Assembly: GCF_002583555.1 (NCBI RefSeq)
Contig: NZ_BEGX01000057.1
Span: 1-64,000, forward strand
From: Pseudonocardia sp. N23
GTDB lineage: Bacteria; Actinomycetota; Actinomycetes; Mycobacteriales; Pseudonocardiaceae
Length of the DNA: 64,000 nt
Direction: 5' to 3'
Shown: positions 1 to 8,991 of the stretch, one piece after another
Position numbering within the stretch: position 1 is the first letter of the stretch
Layout: each line of letters begins with the position of its first letter
Made by a program: the position numbers and the translations under genes
Notes under the pieces: model-generated
The model's input: the letters and a program-made list of their open reading frames with translations, nothing else
Database searches by the model: none
What the model was told of the DNA's origin: nothing

Positions 1-2229
1 CCGGTACCCGCCGGTCGGGTCGGGCGCACGATGCCCGCCGGTGCCGGCCGGGGCGCGGTGGCCGCCGGTCAGCTCGGCCGCCGGCGGTACGTCGCGGCGG
101 ACCGGGTCGATGCCGGCAGGCGGAGGACCGGCCGGGCGGCGGACGGGCCGGTGGTCGCGCGGGGCGAGCGCCCCGCTGTCGGCGGCGGGTCCCCCGCGGT
201 GGGCCCCGGTGTCGGAGGGCCGGGGGTCGACCGGGCGCCGGAACGAGCCACCCTCGGCGTCGCGCCGGAACGAGCCACTGTCCGCCTCGCGGCGGTAGGC
301 ACCGCTGTCCGCGCCGTAGGCGCCGGTCTCGGAGCCCCGGGCGGGGAACCGGCCGGAGTCACCGGCGAAAGGCCGGTCGGCCGACGCGGCGGGCCTGGCG
401 TCGCGCGGCACGGGGCCGCCGTCGCCGAGCGGGCGGCGTGGGGCTTCCGGGCGCCGGTCGTCCGGACGCGGGATCGCGGACCGGCCGGAGTCCGGACGGT
501 CGGGGCCGGGCGCGTACGGGGAGCCGTCGGGGGCGAAGCCGGAGAAGTCGGGCCGGCCGCGGCCGTCGACCGGGCGGGCGTTGGACGGGGGTCCGTCGAA
601 CGCCCGGGCGTCGCCGCCACGGTCGGCGGCCGTGCCGTTGACACCCGTGCCGTTGACACCCGTGCCGTTCACACCGGAACCGTTGGTGCCGAAGGCGCCC
701 ACGGCCGGGCGGTAGGCGGCGGTGCCGTCGACGCCGTGGCTGCCGGTGCCGTTGACCGCACCGTTGACCGGGCCGCGAGGCGCCCCGGACCCGCTCACCC
801 CGGTGCCGTTCACGCCGGTGCCGTCGACGCCGCCGGTGCCGTTGACGCCGGAGCCGTTCAGACCGGAGCCGTTCACACCGGACCCGTTGACACCCGAGCC
901 GTTGACACCCGGCCCGTGACCGGAGGCGTTGACGCCGTTGGCCGGACCACCGTTGACGGAACCGCCGTTCACCGGGCCACCGTTGACGCGCCCGTTCACA
1001 GGCGCGCCGTTCATGCCACCCGGACGGCCGTCGACCGGCGGGCGGAACGCGGCGGCGCGACCGTCGAACGGGACCCGGTTCGGGCCGGTGCCCTCGGCAG
1101 CAGGGCGGCCTGCGGCGGCCGCGGGACGGCGGGCCGGGTCGATCGGGCGCGGACCCGCACCGGGGTGACCGGCCGGGCGACGGCCGGGCACACCCTGCGG
1201 CGGGCGCGGGGGGCCGATGCGGCGCTCGGGCGGGCGCGCCGGGGTGGGCCGCACGGGGATCGCCGTCGTCGGCAGATCGCGGGGTTCGGGCGTCTCGGCC
1301 ACGACCTCGCCTGCTGCCTTCGCCTTCTCCGCGGCGGCGACCTGCGCGTCCTGCCGCAGCTTGAGGTCCTCGGGGAGCTCGAGAGGGAGGACCGTCCGGG
1401 GCGGGTACGGCAGCCGTCCGCGCACGACGACCATGCCGCGCAGCATCAGCCGCAGCGCGGCGTCGAGCTCGGCGGCGGAGGCCTGGGGGCCGGTGGCGAC
1501 GCCGTAGACCATCCAGCGCGGCCCGTCGACGCCGACGAACACCGATCCGGCGACGTCGGTGTGCGCGTGCAGCTCGAGGCCCCACTCGCCGGAGGACTCG
1601 CGGACGGTGGCACCGCCGTCGCGCAGGGAGGCCTCGATCTCGGACGCGAGGGTGGGCCACAGCTCCTCGGAGCGGGGCGCGGCCAGCGCGCTGACCGACA
1701 GCTTGCCCTGCGGGATCAGGACGTGGACGGCCTGCATCGTGCCGGACGGCGGGACCGTGAGGTCGACGTCGCCGTCGGCGGGGACCGGGACGCGGAGGGC
1801 GCCGAAGTCGGTCAGGTCCGTGAGGATCGTGCGCGCCCATGCGGCATGGGCCGGGTCGTCGCGGAAGTCGTCGTCGACGTCCGCGCCGTTGTGGAGCCGC
1901 TCGTACTCCTTCGGGTCGACGTTGTCGTCGCCGCCGGCAGCGGGTACGGGTGCCTCGAGGTCCTCGACGTCGAACGGGCCGACCGCGTCGGGGTCGAACG
2001 TGCGGCGCCGCGGCTGCGGGTCGTCCTCGTAGTCGTCGTACTCCTCGTACCCGTCGTCGTACTCGTCGTACTCGCCGTACTCGTCGTCGTACCGGTCGTC
2101 GTCGGCGTACCGGTCCGTGCGGCCTCGTGCGCTCCGGTCCGGGGCGTCGCGGTCGTCGTACCCGTCGTCGTAGTCGTCGTCGGCTGCGGGAGCGGCGGAA
2201 CGCAGCTGTGCGCGGTCGCGTCGTGCCAC
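1..2229 (-). CDS. DUF3710 family protein, 3' end beyond window
   Basis: The frame is open from a GTG at 2229-2227 to the left edge, so at least 743 residues are present and the C-terminus is missing. The start shares one base with the dut stop codon, which indicates translational coupling. Residues about 15-75 are strongly acidic and rich in Asp-Tyr. Residues about 80-300 resemble DUF3710 (containing WARTILTDLTDFGALRVP and GEWGLELHAHTDVAGSVF). After that comes a long Pro/Gly/Arg-rich tail with Asn-Gly repeats of the type GVNGSG/GVNGTG at residues about 405-540. The M. tuberculosis counterpart, Rv2696c, also follows dut but is a short protein. The function is unknown. The tail is probably disordered. 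The domain call is firm because of both sequence and synteny. Confidence 0.85.
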   Translation of the reverse strand, partial: MARRDRAQLRSAAPAADDDYDDGYDDRDAPDRSARGRTDRYADDDRYDDEYGEYDEYDDGYEEYDDYEDDPQPRRRTFDPDAVGPFDVEDLEAPVPAAGGDDNVDPKEYERLHNGADVDDDFRDDPAHAAWARTILTDLTDFGALRVPVPADGDVDLTVPPSGTMQAVHVLIPQGKLSVSALAAPRSEELWPTLASEIEASLRDGGATVRESSGEWGLELHAHTDVAGSVFVGVDGPRWMVYGVATGPQASAAELDAALRLMLRGMVVVRGRLPYPPRTVLPLELPEDLKLRQDAQVAAAEKAKAAGEVVAETPEPRDLPTTAIPVRPTPARPPERRIGPPRPPQGVPGRRPAGHPGAGPRPIDPARRPAAAAGRPAAEGTGPNRVPFDGRAAAFRPPVDGRPGGMNGAPVNGRVNGGPVNGGSVNGGPANGVNASGHGPGVNGSGVNGSGVNGSGLNGSGVNGTGGVDGTGVNGTGVSGSGAPRGPVNGAVNGTGSHGVDGTAAYRPAVGAFGTNGSGVNGTGVNGTGVNGTAADRGGDARAFDGPPSNARPVDGRGRPDFSGFAPDGSPYAPGPDRPDSGRSAIPRPDDRRPEAPRRPLGDGGPVPRDARPAASADRPFAGDSGRFPARGSETGAYGADSGAYRREADSGSFRRDAEGGSFRRPVDPRPSDTGAHRGGPAADSGALAPRDHRPVRRPAGPPPAGIDPVRRDVPPAAELTGGHRAPAGTGGHRAPDPTGGYR

Positions 2230-2774
2230 TACGCGATCTCCTCGATGGCGTGCTGGGACAGCCGGTCGTGGCCCCCGGTGGAGCCGTAGCCACCGGCTCC
2301 GCGTTCGGAGCCGGGCAGGACGTCGGTCTCGACGAACCTGACGTGTTCCACTCTCTGAACGACCAACTGGGCTATCCGGTCACCCTTTTCCAGGACGAGT
2401 TCGGTCCGGGGGTCGTGATTGATCAGACACACACGGATTTCGCCGCGGTATCCGGAGTCGATCGTGCCCGGCGTGTTGACGACCGAGAGCCCCGCCCGGG
2501 CGGCGAGCCCGGAACGTGGGTGGACGAACCCCGCGTAGCCCGGAGGCAGGGCGATCGCGACGCCGGTGCCCACCACCGCTCGTTCACCCGGGCCGAGGAC
2601 CACGTCGGACGTGGTCACGAGGTCGGCCCCGGCGTCACCGGGGCGGGCGTAGGACGGGATCGGGACGTCGGCGTCGAGCCTGAGGAGCGCCACCGCGAGC
2701 GCCGGGCCGGCGAGCGGCTCGGGCAGTGGCGCGGCGGTTGGCTCGGGCTGGGGAGCGTCGAGGGAGCCGGGCAC
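2229..2774 (-). CDS. dut: dUTP diphosphatase (dUTPase)
   Basis: This enzyme hydrolyses dUTP to dUMP and pyrophosphate, keeping uracil out of DNA and feeding dTMP synthesis. Trimeric-dUTPase motifs appear in order: PGDAGADL (motif 1), HPRSGLA (motif 3 region), [14 protein letters not shown] (motif 3/4) and GDRIAQLV, then the C-terminal [13 protein letters not shown]-loop-like motif 5. A short Ala/Pro-rich N-terminal extension precedes the domain. GTG 2774 (VPGSLDAPQ) was chosen because a candidate -10 box lies 8 bases upstream; an internal start nearer LAVALLRL is possible. The gene is divergent from the DUF3093 gene and overlaps the DUF3710 gene by one base, as in the M. tuberculosis Rv2697c neighbourhood. 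Confidence 0.93.
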   Translation of the reverse strand: MPGSLDAPQPEPTAAPLPEPLAGPALAVALLRLDADVPIPSYARPGDAGADLVTTSDVVLGPGERAVVGTGVAIALPPGYAGFVHPRSGLAARAGLSVVNTPGTIDSGYRGEIRVCLINHDPRTELVLEKGDRIAQLVVQRVEHVRFVETDVLPGSERGAGGYGSTGGHDRLSQHAIEEIA

Positions 2775-2800
2775 GACGGACGACGCTACCCTCGATCTCT
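2775..2800. promoter_or_regulatory. Divergent overlapping -10 boxes, dut / DUF3093
   Basis: Only 26 bases separate the two divergent GTG starts. On the + strand TACCCT (2787-2792) lies 8 bases before the GTG at 2801. On the - strand TAGCGT (2788-2783) lies 8 bases before the GTG at 2774. The two hexamers overlap by two bases. Both genes would then be leaderless. No -35 was assigned. Confidence 0.5.
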
Positions 2801-3286
2801 GTGAGCGAGCACCCGTCACCCCCGGAGTCTGCGACGTCCGGCCGTGTTGCGTTCGACGAGCGGTTGTACGTCCCGGCGTGGTGGTACCTGGTCGCCGCGG
2901 GGATCGGTGTCCTGCTGGGCGCCGAGATCCACATGGGCTACCCGGGCGTGCGGTCGTGGATCGGATACGTGATTGCGATCCCGCTGCTGGTGGGAGCGCT
3001 GTTCTGGTTGGGGCGCACCCGTGTGCGTGTCGACGAGAAGTCCCTCACGATCGGCGACGAGACGATCCCGCGCAGCGCCATCGGGCGCACCGACACCGTC
3101 GACAAGCGGGACAAGCAGGTCGCGCTGGGCCCGCAGCTGGACCCGCAGGCGTTCCTGATGCACCGCGCGTGGGTCGGGCCGGTGGTCCGCATCGAGAACG
3201 TGGACCCGGCGATCGACGAGCCGTACTGGATCGTCAGCACCCGCGACCCCGCCGGGCTGCGGGCGGCACTCGCGCGCCGGGACTGA
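2801..3286 (+). CDS. DUF3093 domain membrane protein
   Basis: A 161-residue protein homologous to the family of M. tuberculosis Rv2698. Two closely spaced membrane segments are visible (about residues 25-42, [18 protein letters not shown], and 50-68, [18 protein letters not shown]). A soluble C-terminal domain follows, containing [15 protein letters not shown] and ending [13 protein letters not shown]. The biochemical role is unknown. GTG 2801 was chosen over upstream in-frame codons because those lie inside dut and because of the candidate -10 box just upstream. The gene converges with the DUF4193 gene, with a bidirectional hairpin between them. Confidence 0.87.
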   Translation: MSEHPSPPESATSGRVAFDERLYVPAWWYLVAAGIGVLLGAEIHMGYPGVRSWIGYVIAIPLLVGALFWLGRTRVRVDEKSLTIGDETIPRSAIGRTDTVDKRDKQVALGPQLDPQAFLMHRAWVGPVVRIENVDPAIDEPYWIVSTRDPAGLRAALARRD

Positions 3287-3309
3287 CCACAGGGCCGGGG
3301 AACGCCGAA

Positions 3310-3349
3310 GGGCCCGGTTCCGCACCTCGTGGGTGCGGGCCCGGGCCCT
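3310..3349. terminator. Bidirectional terminator hairpin
   Basis: A stem of CCGCACC and GGGTGCGG around a TCGT loop is extended outward by GGGCCCGG/CCCGGGCCC with one unpaired base. It sits between the convergent DUF3093 and DUF4193 genes. There is no U-tract, which is usual in actinomycetes. Confidence 0.7.
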
Positions 3350-3368
3350 CGTCGTCGTTCGTCCCCGG

Positions 3369-3671
3369 TCAGGCCGCGCAGTCGCGGCAGATGAACTGCG
3401 CGCCGCGGGTCTCCGCGAGCCGGCTGCGGTGGTGCACGAGGAAGCAGCTCGCGCACGTGAACTCGTCGGCCTGCTTGGGCAGCACCTTGACCGTGAGCTC
3501 CTCGCCCGACAGGTCCGCGCCCGGGAGCTCGAAGCTCTCCGCAGTGTCCGTCTCGTCGACATCGACCGCGGACGACTGCGCCTCGTTGCGGCGAGCCTTG
3601 AGCTCGTCGAGCGAGTCCTCGGCCATGTCGTCGCTCTCGTTGCGACGTGGAGCGTCGTAGTCGGTCGCCAT
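3369..3671 (-). CDS. DUF4193 family protein
   Basis: A 100-residue acidic protein starting MATDYDAPRRNESDDM. It contains the DUF4193 signature: an Asp/Glu-rich N-terminal half, then FTCASCFLVHHRSRLA and FICRDCAA at the C-terminus. The two CxxC pairs suggest a zinc-binding knuckle. It corresponds to M. tuberculosis Rv2699c in the same gene order. The function is unknown; a small transcription-associated or metal-binding protein is plausible. ATG 3671 is preceded by a purine-rich GGTGGGAACG, a weak Shine-Dalgarno sequence. Confidence 0.87.
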   Translation of the reverse strand: MATDYDAPRRNESDDMAEDSLDELKARRNEAQSSAVDVDETDTAESFELPGADLSGEELTVKVLPKQADEFTCASCFLVHHRSRLAETRGAQFICRDCAA

Positions 3672-4023
3672 CGTTCCCACCCTCAACTTCTGCACTGTGT
3701 CTTCGCCGTGCCGCGACAACGTCACGACCGCGGGGTTTGTGCCCGACCTCGACGTGATGCCGGTCTCAGTGCAGTGGCCGGGCCGCGGCACCGGTTGCTT
3801 CCGTGCGCGGCCGACGGCGCGGTACTGACTGTCCCCCCGGGGCCGAGAGGGTAGCCCAGGGCGCAAACGCGCGTCGCCCCACCCGAACTCTCACCCCCCG
3901 ACGGGTGACGGGAATGACAACCGGCAGGTCACCGCCGGGTTGATGCGACCGCATCAGACAGGGGCGTGACACCCGTCGCGGGAGCGACGTGACGGACGCC
4001 TCGGGGCACTAGGGTCTGCGGTC
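3672..4023. other. 352-bp intergenic region with TGATGC palindrome
   Basis: No convincing coding sequence is seen. The region must hold the divergent promoters for the DUF4193 gene and the phosphotransferase gene. A clean inverted repeat TGATGC-GACC-GCATCA lies at 3941-3956, about 70 bases before the phosphotransferase start, and could be an operator. Confidence 0.5.
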
Positions 4024-5121
4024 GTGCCCGATCAGACCCTCGCCGGAGCCGCGACTCACTCGCCCCCGGGGGCCGACCCCGCTGCCGTCGGCCGCTGGCT
4101 CGCCACCGAGCTCGCCGACCCCGCCTGGCAGGAGTGCGTGCTCGCCCCGATCGGCGCCGGCCGCTCCAACCTGACCTACCGGGTCACGTCCGCCGCGGGA
4201 GCGGTCGTGCTGCGCCGCCCGCCCGTGGGCTCGGTCGCGGCGACGGCACACGACATGGGCCGCGAACGCACGGTCGTCGACGCACTCCGCGACACCGCGG
4301 TGCCGGTCCCCCGGATCCTTGCGCACAGCGACGGCGGCGCGCCCGTCGACGCCCCCTGCTACGTCATGGAGCTCGTCGACGGCGTGGTGCCGCTGGAGGA
4401 GCCGCCCGCGAGCTGGGCCGACACCCCGGCCGACCGCAGCCGCGCCGGCACCGCACTGGTGGACGTGCTGGTGGCGCTGCACGCCGTCGACCCCGACGCC
4501 GTCGGGCTGTCCGGGTTCGGCCGCCCCGAGGGCTTCATGTCGCGGCAGGTGCGGCGCTGGAACTCGCAATGGGAGTCGGCGCGTGAGAGCGGCCTGACGG
4601 TCGGCGCCGGGACCGAGTCGTCGCTCACGACGCTGTCGTCGCGCCTCGCCGGGGCGGTGCCCACCACGCAGCGGAACACGATCGTCCACGGCGACTACCG
4701 CATCGACAACTGTGTCTACGACGCGTCGGACGCCGGCCGGATCCGCGCGGTGCTCGACTGGGAGCTGTCGACGCTCGGCGATCCCCTCGCCGACCTCGGG
4801 CTGATGCTCGTCTACTGGTGCCAGGCCGACGAGCACCCCGTGTGGCGGGCGGCCCAGCACATCCCGTCGCCGACACGGCTGCCCGGCTTCCCGCTCCGCT
4901 CCGACATCGCGACCGCCTACGCCGCCGGCTCGGGCCTCGACCTGACGCCGCTGCCCTGGTACGCGGCGTTCGGTGCGTTCAAGCTGGCCGTCGTCCTGGC
5001 GGGCATCCTCGCCCGGGTCCGGGCGGGCGCGGTGCCCGCCGACATGGCCGAGGGGCTCGACGGGGCGGTCGACCCGCTCGTCGTCCTCGGCCACCACGTG
5101 CTCGACGAGGGGATCTCCTGA
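4024..5121 (+). CDS. Aminoglycoside phosphotransferase-fold kinase (ACAD10/11-like)
   Basis: A 365-residue member of the APH/choline kinase-like phosphotransferase family. The N-lobe has the nucleotide loop GAGRSNLTYRV. The C-lobe has the catalytic motif HGDYRIDN (the Asp acts as base and the Asn binds Mg) and the metal-binding LDWELSTLGDPLADLG. The LDWELSTLGDPL form is typical of proteins related to the kinase domain of ACAD10/ACAD11, which phosphorylate 4-hydroxyacyl-CoAs; a small-molecule or acyl-CoA substrate is therefore more likely than an antibiotic. The GTG start lies after the palindrome-bearing intergenic region. The stop TGA overlaps the ATG of cei. Confidence 0.82.
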   Translation: MPDQTLAGAATHSPPGADPAAVGRWLATELADPAWQECVLAPIGAGRSNLTYRVTSAAGAVVLRRPPVGSVAATAHDMGRERTVVDALRDTAVPVPRILAHSDGGAPVDAPCYVMELVDGVVPLEEPPASWADTPADRSRAGTALVDVLVALHAVDPDAVGLSGFGRPEGFMSRQVRRWNSQWESARESGLTVGAGTESSLTTLSSRLAGAVPTTQRNTIVHGDYRIDNCVYDASDAGRIRAVLDWELSTLGDPLADLGLMLVYWCQADEHPVWRAAQHIPSPTRLPGFPLRSDIATAYAAGSGLDLTPLPWYAAFGAFKLAVVLAGILARVRAGAVPADMAEGLDGAVDPLVVLGHHVLDEGIS

Positions 5122-5783
5122 TGGCATCCGGTGTGACGTCCCGGCCGCCTCGCCCGTACCAGCGACGCCGGCGTGGCCCGGTCGTGGTCCTGGTGTCGGT
5201 CCTCGCCGTCGTGGCACTGGTCACGTGGACGACGGTGCTGATCTCCTCGGCGGGCCGGTCCGGGGCGGCGTCGTGCCCGACAGCGGCGGCGGGGGCGGCC
5301 GGTGAGGTCGTCGAGGCGTCGACGCTCGACTCCACGACGCCCGCGGCCGCGTCGGCGGTCAAGGTGCGGGTCCTCAACGGCGGTGGACAGCGCGGGCAGG
5401 CCAACCTCGTCGCCGCGCAGCTGGGCGACCTCGGGTTCACCGAGGGCGCCGCACCCGACAACGACCCGCTCTTCCCGAACGGCGACCTCGAGTGCCGGGG
5501 CCAGATCCGGTTCGGCGCGAACGGCACCGCGGCCGCGGCGACGCTCGCGATCGTGCTGCCGTGCACCGAGCTGGTCCGCGACGCCCGCGCCGACGACTCC
5601 GTCGACTTCGCCGTCGGCACCACGTTCTCCGACGTCAAGCCGGGTCGCCCGGCACGTGACGTGCTCGACCAGCTCGCCAACCCTCCTGCGGACACCTCCG
5701 GTGCGGAGGGCGCCGCGGCGGGGCCGCCGCCCCCCGCCGTGGACCCGACCACGTTGCAGGAGGCGCGCGACGCGTCCTGCTGA
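5121..5783 (+). CDS. cei: Cei-like envelope integrity protein (LytR_C domain)
   Basis: A 220-residue membrane-anchored protein. It has a basic N-terminus (RRRRG), one transmembrane helix (about residues 20-43, VVVLVSVLAVVALVTWTTVL), then an extracytoplasmic LytR_C domain beginning VKVRVLNGGGQRGQANLVA. It matches M. tuberculosis Rv2700 (Cei, required for envelope integrity and virulence) in domain make-up, and here it also lies next to suhB. A Pro/Ala-rich tail ends the protein. The ATG overlaps the upstream stop (ATGA), so expression is probably coupled to the phosphotransferase gene, which sits between DUF4193 and cei here but not in M. tuberculosis. Confidence 0.83.
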   Translation: MASGVTSRPPRPYQRRRRGPVVVLVSVLAVVALVTWTTVLISSAGRSGAASCPTAAAGAAGEVVEASTLDSTTPAAASAVKVRVLNGGGQRGQANLVAAQLGDLGFTEGAAPDNDPLFPNGDLECRGQIRFGANGTAAAATLAIVLPCTELVRDARADDSVDFAVGTTFSDVKPGRPARDVLDQLANPPADTSGAEGAAAGPPPPAVDPTTLQEARDASC

Positions 5784-5823
5784 GGCCCCGGCCGTCCGTG
5801 GGCCGGGTGCCTCGGTCCGTGTC

Positions 5824-6684
5824 TCAGACCTCGGCGGCGCCGTGCTCGCGGGCCAGCGCGGCCAGGGCGTCGGCGACACCGGGAGTGGCGACGAGGATCG
5901 CCTCGGCGCCGAGACCGTCGTCGGCCGCGGTCGCACCGGGCGGGCCGGGCACCCGGACCACGGCGCCCGCCTCGGCCGCGATCAGCCCGGACGCTGCCCA
6001 GTCGTACCAGCTCAGCCCGTGTTCGACGTACCCGTCGAGCCAGCCCGTCGCGACCGAGCAGACGTCGAGCGCGGAGGAGCCCGCCCGCCGGATGTCACGT
6101 ACCCGCGGCAGCATGCCGGCCACCATCCGCGCCTGCCTCGCGCGGCGCTCGGCGCGGTAGGAGAAGCCCGTCGCCACCAGTGACTGTGCGAGGTCGGTCT
6201 CGACGGTGACCGACAGCGGGCGTCCGTCGAGCGTCGCTCCCCGGCCGCGGGCGGCGCTCCAGGTGCGGCCGGAGACCGGGTCGACGACGACGCCTGCGAG
6301 GCTCTCGCCGCCGAGGACGGCGGCCACGGAGATCGAGTAGGCGGGCAGGCCGTAGAGGTAGTTGACGGTGCCGTCGATGGGGTCGACGACCCAGCGGGCG
6401 CGCGCGGCGTCGCCGCCGTCCTCCTCGCCGAACACGTGCTCGCCGGGGCGCAGCTGCGCCAGCCGGGCCCGGATGAGCGCCTCGACGGCCTCGTCGGCCG
6501 CGGTCACCACGTCGGTCGGTGACGACTTGGTGCGCACCGCTCCCTCGACGTCGCCGCCCTCGGGCAGCCGCGGCGGCGGGAGCGACCTCAGGTGTTCGGC
6601 GGCCTCGTGCGCCACCTGCTCGGCGACGGCGCGCAACACCGCGGGATCGTCGGAAAGGGGTGCCGGCTCCACTCGGTCGTGCAT
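5824..6684 (-). CDS. suhB: Inositol monophosphatase family protein
   Basis: A 286-residue Mg-dependent phosphatase of the IMPase superfamily, likely to release inositol from inositol-1-phosphate for phosphatidylinositol, PIM or mycothiol synthesis. The metal-site motifs are all present: GEE (residues about 91-93), WVVDPIDGTVNYLYG (DPIDGT, residues about 101-106) and, near the C-terminus, WYDWAASGLIAAEAG. It converges with cei, with only 40 bases between the stops. The position matches suhB (Rv2701c). A related sugar phosphatase or PAP phosphatase activity cannot be excluded from sequence alone. Confidence 0.88.
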   Translation of the reverse strand: MHDRVEPAPLSDDPAVLRAVAEQVAHEAAEHLRSLPPPRLPEGGDVEGAVRTKSSPTDVVTAADEAVEALIRARLAQLRPGEHVFGEEDGGDAARARWVVDPIDGTVNYLYGLPAYSISVAAVLGGESLAGVVVDPVSGRTWSAARGRGATLDGRPLSVTVETDLAQSLVATGFSYRAERRARQARMVAGMLPRVRDIRRAGSSALDVCSVATGWLDGYVEHGLSWYDWAASGLIAAEAGAVVRVPGPPGATAADDGLGAEAILVATPGVADALAALAREHGAAEV

Positions 6685-7106
6685 GGGCTCATCCGATCAC
6701 ACGCGCCGCGGCCTCCCGCAGGTGCCGCCAGGCCGATCACGGCCGTCCGCCGCAGGTCGGGCAGCTGTCCGGCGGACGCGGCGTGTCGTCACCGGTCCGG
6801 TGCAGCCGCCGTCGCCGGGGTCACGGATCCCCTTGTGGGAGGCGGTTTTCCGGTCTCCCGGGGCCGCCGGCGCGGGTGCTGCGGCGGGCCTGCGGGGCGG
6901 TCCCACGCCACGCGACCCATGCGACGTGCGAACTCTCGGCGCCGAGGTAGTTACAATGACGCGGTACCCCGCCCCACGAGGCCGGCCGAACACCAATTCA
7001 CGGCGGTCCGCGGCGCAGCGAGGTCATCGATCAGTCCCGACATCTCGAATGCCGGATCATCCGTGTCTCCGGCGAACAGCAGAGCGCACGCAGCGAGAGG
7101 GCCTAG
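6685..7106 (+). promoter_or_regulatory. sigA upstream region with TACAAT -10 box
   Basis: A 422-bp gap between divergent suhB and sigA. No coding sequence was recognised; ppgK, which lies here in M. tuberculosis, is absent. TACAAT at 6952-6957 is a near-consensus primary-sigma -10 box. It would give a 5' leader of about 145 bases before sigA. The -35 is not clear. GAGAGG at about 7095-7100 is the Shine-Dalgarno sequence for sigA. Confidence 0.5.
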
Positions 7107-8486
7107 GTGGCAGCCGCAGACTCCGCAACCCGCACCGACACGACCGTCGACGAGGCGGTGGCGTCGGCTCCGACCCGCCGGCGCAAGCCGGCCGCGACGG
7201 GAGCGCCGAAGAAGACCGCGACGAAGACGACGCGCGCCCGGGCCGGGTCGGCTGCGAAGCCGACCACCAAGAAGGACGGCGACGGCGACGACGCGGAGCT
7301 CGACGGCGCACCCGAGGCCGGTGAGCTCGAGGAGGTCGAGCTCGACGACCTCGAGGTCGACGACGAGCCCGAGACCGCCACGGCGGACTCGGACGACTCC
7401 GATGACGACGACGATGACGACGAGGAAGAGGAGCCGACCAACACCGGCGCCAATCGTCGTGCCCCGACGACCCGCAGCTCGCAGCAGAAGCAGTCGGGCG
7501 ACTTCGTCTGGGACGAGGAGGAGTCGGAGGCGCTGCGGCAGGCCCGTAAGGATGCCGAGCTCACCGCCTCCGCCGACTCGGTCCGCGCGTACCTGAAGCA
7601 GATCGGCAAGGTCGCGCTGCTCAACGCCGAGGAGGAGGTCGAGCTCGCCAAGCGCATCGAGGCCGGCCTCTACGCGGCGGAGCGGCTGCGCCGGGCCATC
7701 GAGGCCGGCGAGAAGGTCTCCCCGCAGCTGCGGCGTGACCTGCGCTGGATCGTCCGCGACGGTGAGCGCGCCAAGAACCATCTGCTCGAGGCGAACCTCC
7801 GCCTCGTCGTCAGCCTGGCCAAGCGCTACACCGGCCGTGGCATGGCGTTCCTGGACCTGATCCAGGAGGGCAACCTGGGCCTGATCCGTGCGGTCGAGAA
7901 GTTCGACTACACCAAGGGCTACAAGTTCTCGACGTACGCGACGTGGTGGATCCGTCAGGCCATCACCCGCGCGATGGCCGACCAGGCCCGCACCATCCGT
8001 ATCCCGGTGCACATGGTCGAGGTCATCAACAAGCTCGGTCGTATACAGCGTGAGCTGCTCCAGGACCTCGGCCGCGAGCCGACGCCCGAGGAGCTCGCCA
8101 AGGAAATGGACATCACCCCGGAGAAGGTGCTGGAGATCCAGCAGTACGCCCGGGAGCCCATTTCGCTCGACCAGACGATCGGCGACGAGGGCGACTCGCA
8201 GCTCGGTGACTTCATCGAGGACTCCGAGGCCGTCGTGGCGGTCGACGCGGTGAGCTTCACGCTGCTGCAGGACCAGCTCCAGTCGGTGCTGGCGACGTTG
8301 TCGGAGCGCGAGGCGGGTGTCGTGCGGCTGCGGTTCGGCCTCACCGACGGCCAGCCCCGCACGCTCGACGAGATCGGCCAGGTCTATGGCGTGACCCGCG
8401 AGCGGATCCGCCAGATCGAGTCGAAGACGATGTCGAAGCTGCGGCACCCGTCGCGGTCCCAGGTCCTGCGGGACTACCTGGACTGA
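7107..8486 (+). CDS. sigA: Principal RNA polymerase sigma factor SigA
   Basis: A 459-residue group 1 sigma-70 factor that directs RNA polymerase to housekeeping promoters. Residues 1-130 are a low-complexity extension: first Ala/Lys/Thr-rich, then an Asp/Glu run. Region 1.2 starts at [16 protein letters not shown]. Region 2 has [40 protein letters not shown] and [15 protein letters not shown]. Region 3 starts around [13 protein letters not shown]. Region 4 has the helix-turn-helix [20 protein letters not shown]. The GTG start is supported by GAGAGG 7 bases upstream. A 16-bp perfect hairpin terminates the gene. Confidence 0.97.
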   Translation: MAAADSATRTDTTVDEAVASAPTRRRKPAATGAPKKTATKTTRARAGSAAKPTTKKDGDGDDAELDGAPEAGELEEVELDDLEVDDEPETATADSDDSDDDDDDDEEEEPTNTGANRRAPTTRSSQQKQSGDFVWDEEESEALRQARKDAELTASADSVRAYLKQIGKVALLNAEEEVELAKRIEAGLYAAERLRRAIEAGEKVSPQLRRDLRWIVRDGERAKNHLLEANLRLVVSLAKRYTGRGMAFLDLIQEGNLGLIRAVEKFDYTKGYKFSTYATWWIRQAITRAMADQARTIRIPVHMVEVINKLGRIQRELLQDLGREPTPEELAKEMDITPEKVLEIQQYAREPISLDQTIGDEGDSQLGDFIEDSEAVVAVDAVSFTLLQDQLQSVLATLSEREAGVVRLRFGLTDGQPRTLDEIGQVYGVTRERIRQIESKTMSKLRHPSRSQVLRDYLD

Positions 8487-8504
8487 GTCGGGCAGAATTC
8501 CGAC

Positions 8505-8542
8505 GAGGGCCCTGGGCAGCGGCGACGCTGCCCAGGGCCCTC
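8505..8542 (+). terminator. sigA terminator hairpin
   Basis: A perfect 16-bp stem (GAGGGCCCTGGGCAGC with its complement) around a GGCGAC loop, starting 19 bases after the sigA stop. Confidence 0.85.
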
Positions 8543-8580
8543 TCGCGTCACCGGCAGCGAACGAGGGGTGGCGGTACGCC

Positions 8581-8991
8581 GTGTTGTCGTCGCAGGACCG
8601 GCCCGGTGTTCCCGCAGGCGTCCCTACCCCCGGCCTCGTCCTCGTGCGGCGGGCCGGCTCGGGCGACGAGCTCGTCGCCGGAGCGAACCGGACGATGTGC
8701 TGCCTCCGGTCGACGGTCCGCGGCGCCCGGGCCGTGGTCTATCGCTCGGGGCGCGACCAGGGGATCGTCGGCGTCGTCGACTTCACGTCGGACGCGGTGG
8801 CGCGGGCGGACCGCGGCTGGGAGGCCGCCGGGGTGTTCCGGCCGGTCGAGCGGCCGCTGTCGCGGGCCGCGCTGCTGGACGACCCCGTCCTCGGTCCCGT
8901 CTTCGCGCACCTGCAGAGCCGGCGCCGGCTGCCGGAGGACGTCGGTCGCACGCTCCGCGAGCTGCTGCCCGTCCGACGGTGCCGCGGCTGA
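8581..8991 (+). CDS. Small EVE/PUA-like hypothetical protein
   Basis: A 136-residue protein without a firm family match. The pattern GIVGVVDFTSDA, then WEAAGVFRPVERPLSRAALL and DPVLGPVFAHLQ, resembles EVE/PUA-like domains, which bind modified bases in nucleic acid; this is a weak resemblance. No signal peptide or membrane segment is seen. The GTG start at 8581 has no strong ribosome-binding site. It lies between sigA and a FUSC-type membrane protein in the same direction. Treat it as a probable real gene of unknown function. Confidence 0.5.
   Translation: MLSSQDRPGVPAGVPTPGLVLVRRAGSGDELVAGANRTMCCLRSTVRGARAVVYRSGRDQGIVGVVDFTSDAVARADRGWEAAGVFRPVERPLSRAALLDDPVLGPVFAHLQSRRRLPEDVGRTLRELLPVRRCRG

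Noticed and set aside
610..1010. Short direct repeats considered as a CRISPR array
   Set aside because: Units of about 18 bases without unique spacers, inside an open frame encoding Asn-Gly repeats.
359..2293. 644-codon - strand frame overlapping the DUF3710 gene
   Set aside because: Arg/Pro-rich frame shift of the true gene; the DUF3710 frame explains synteny, start and domain.
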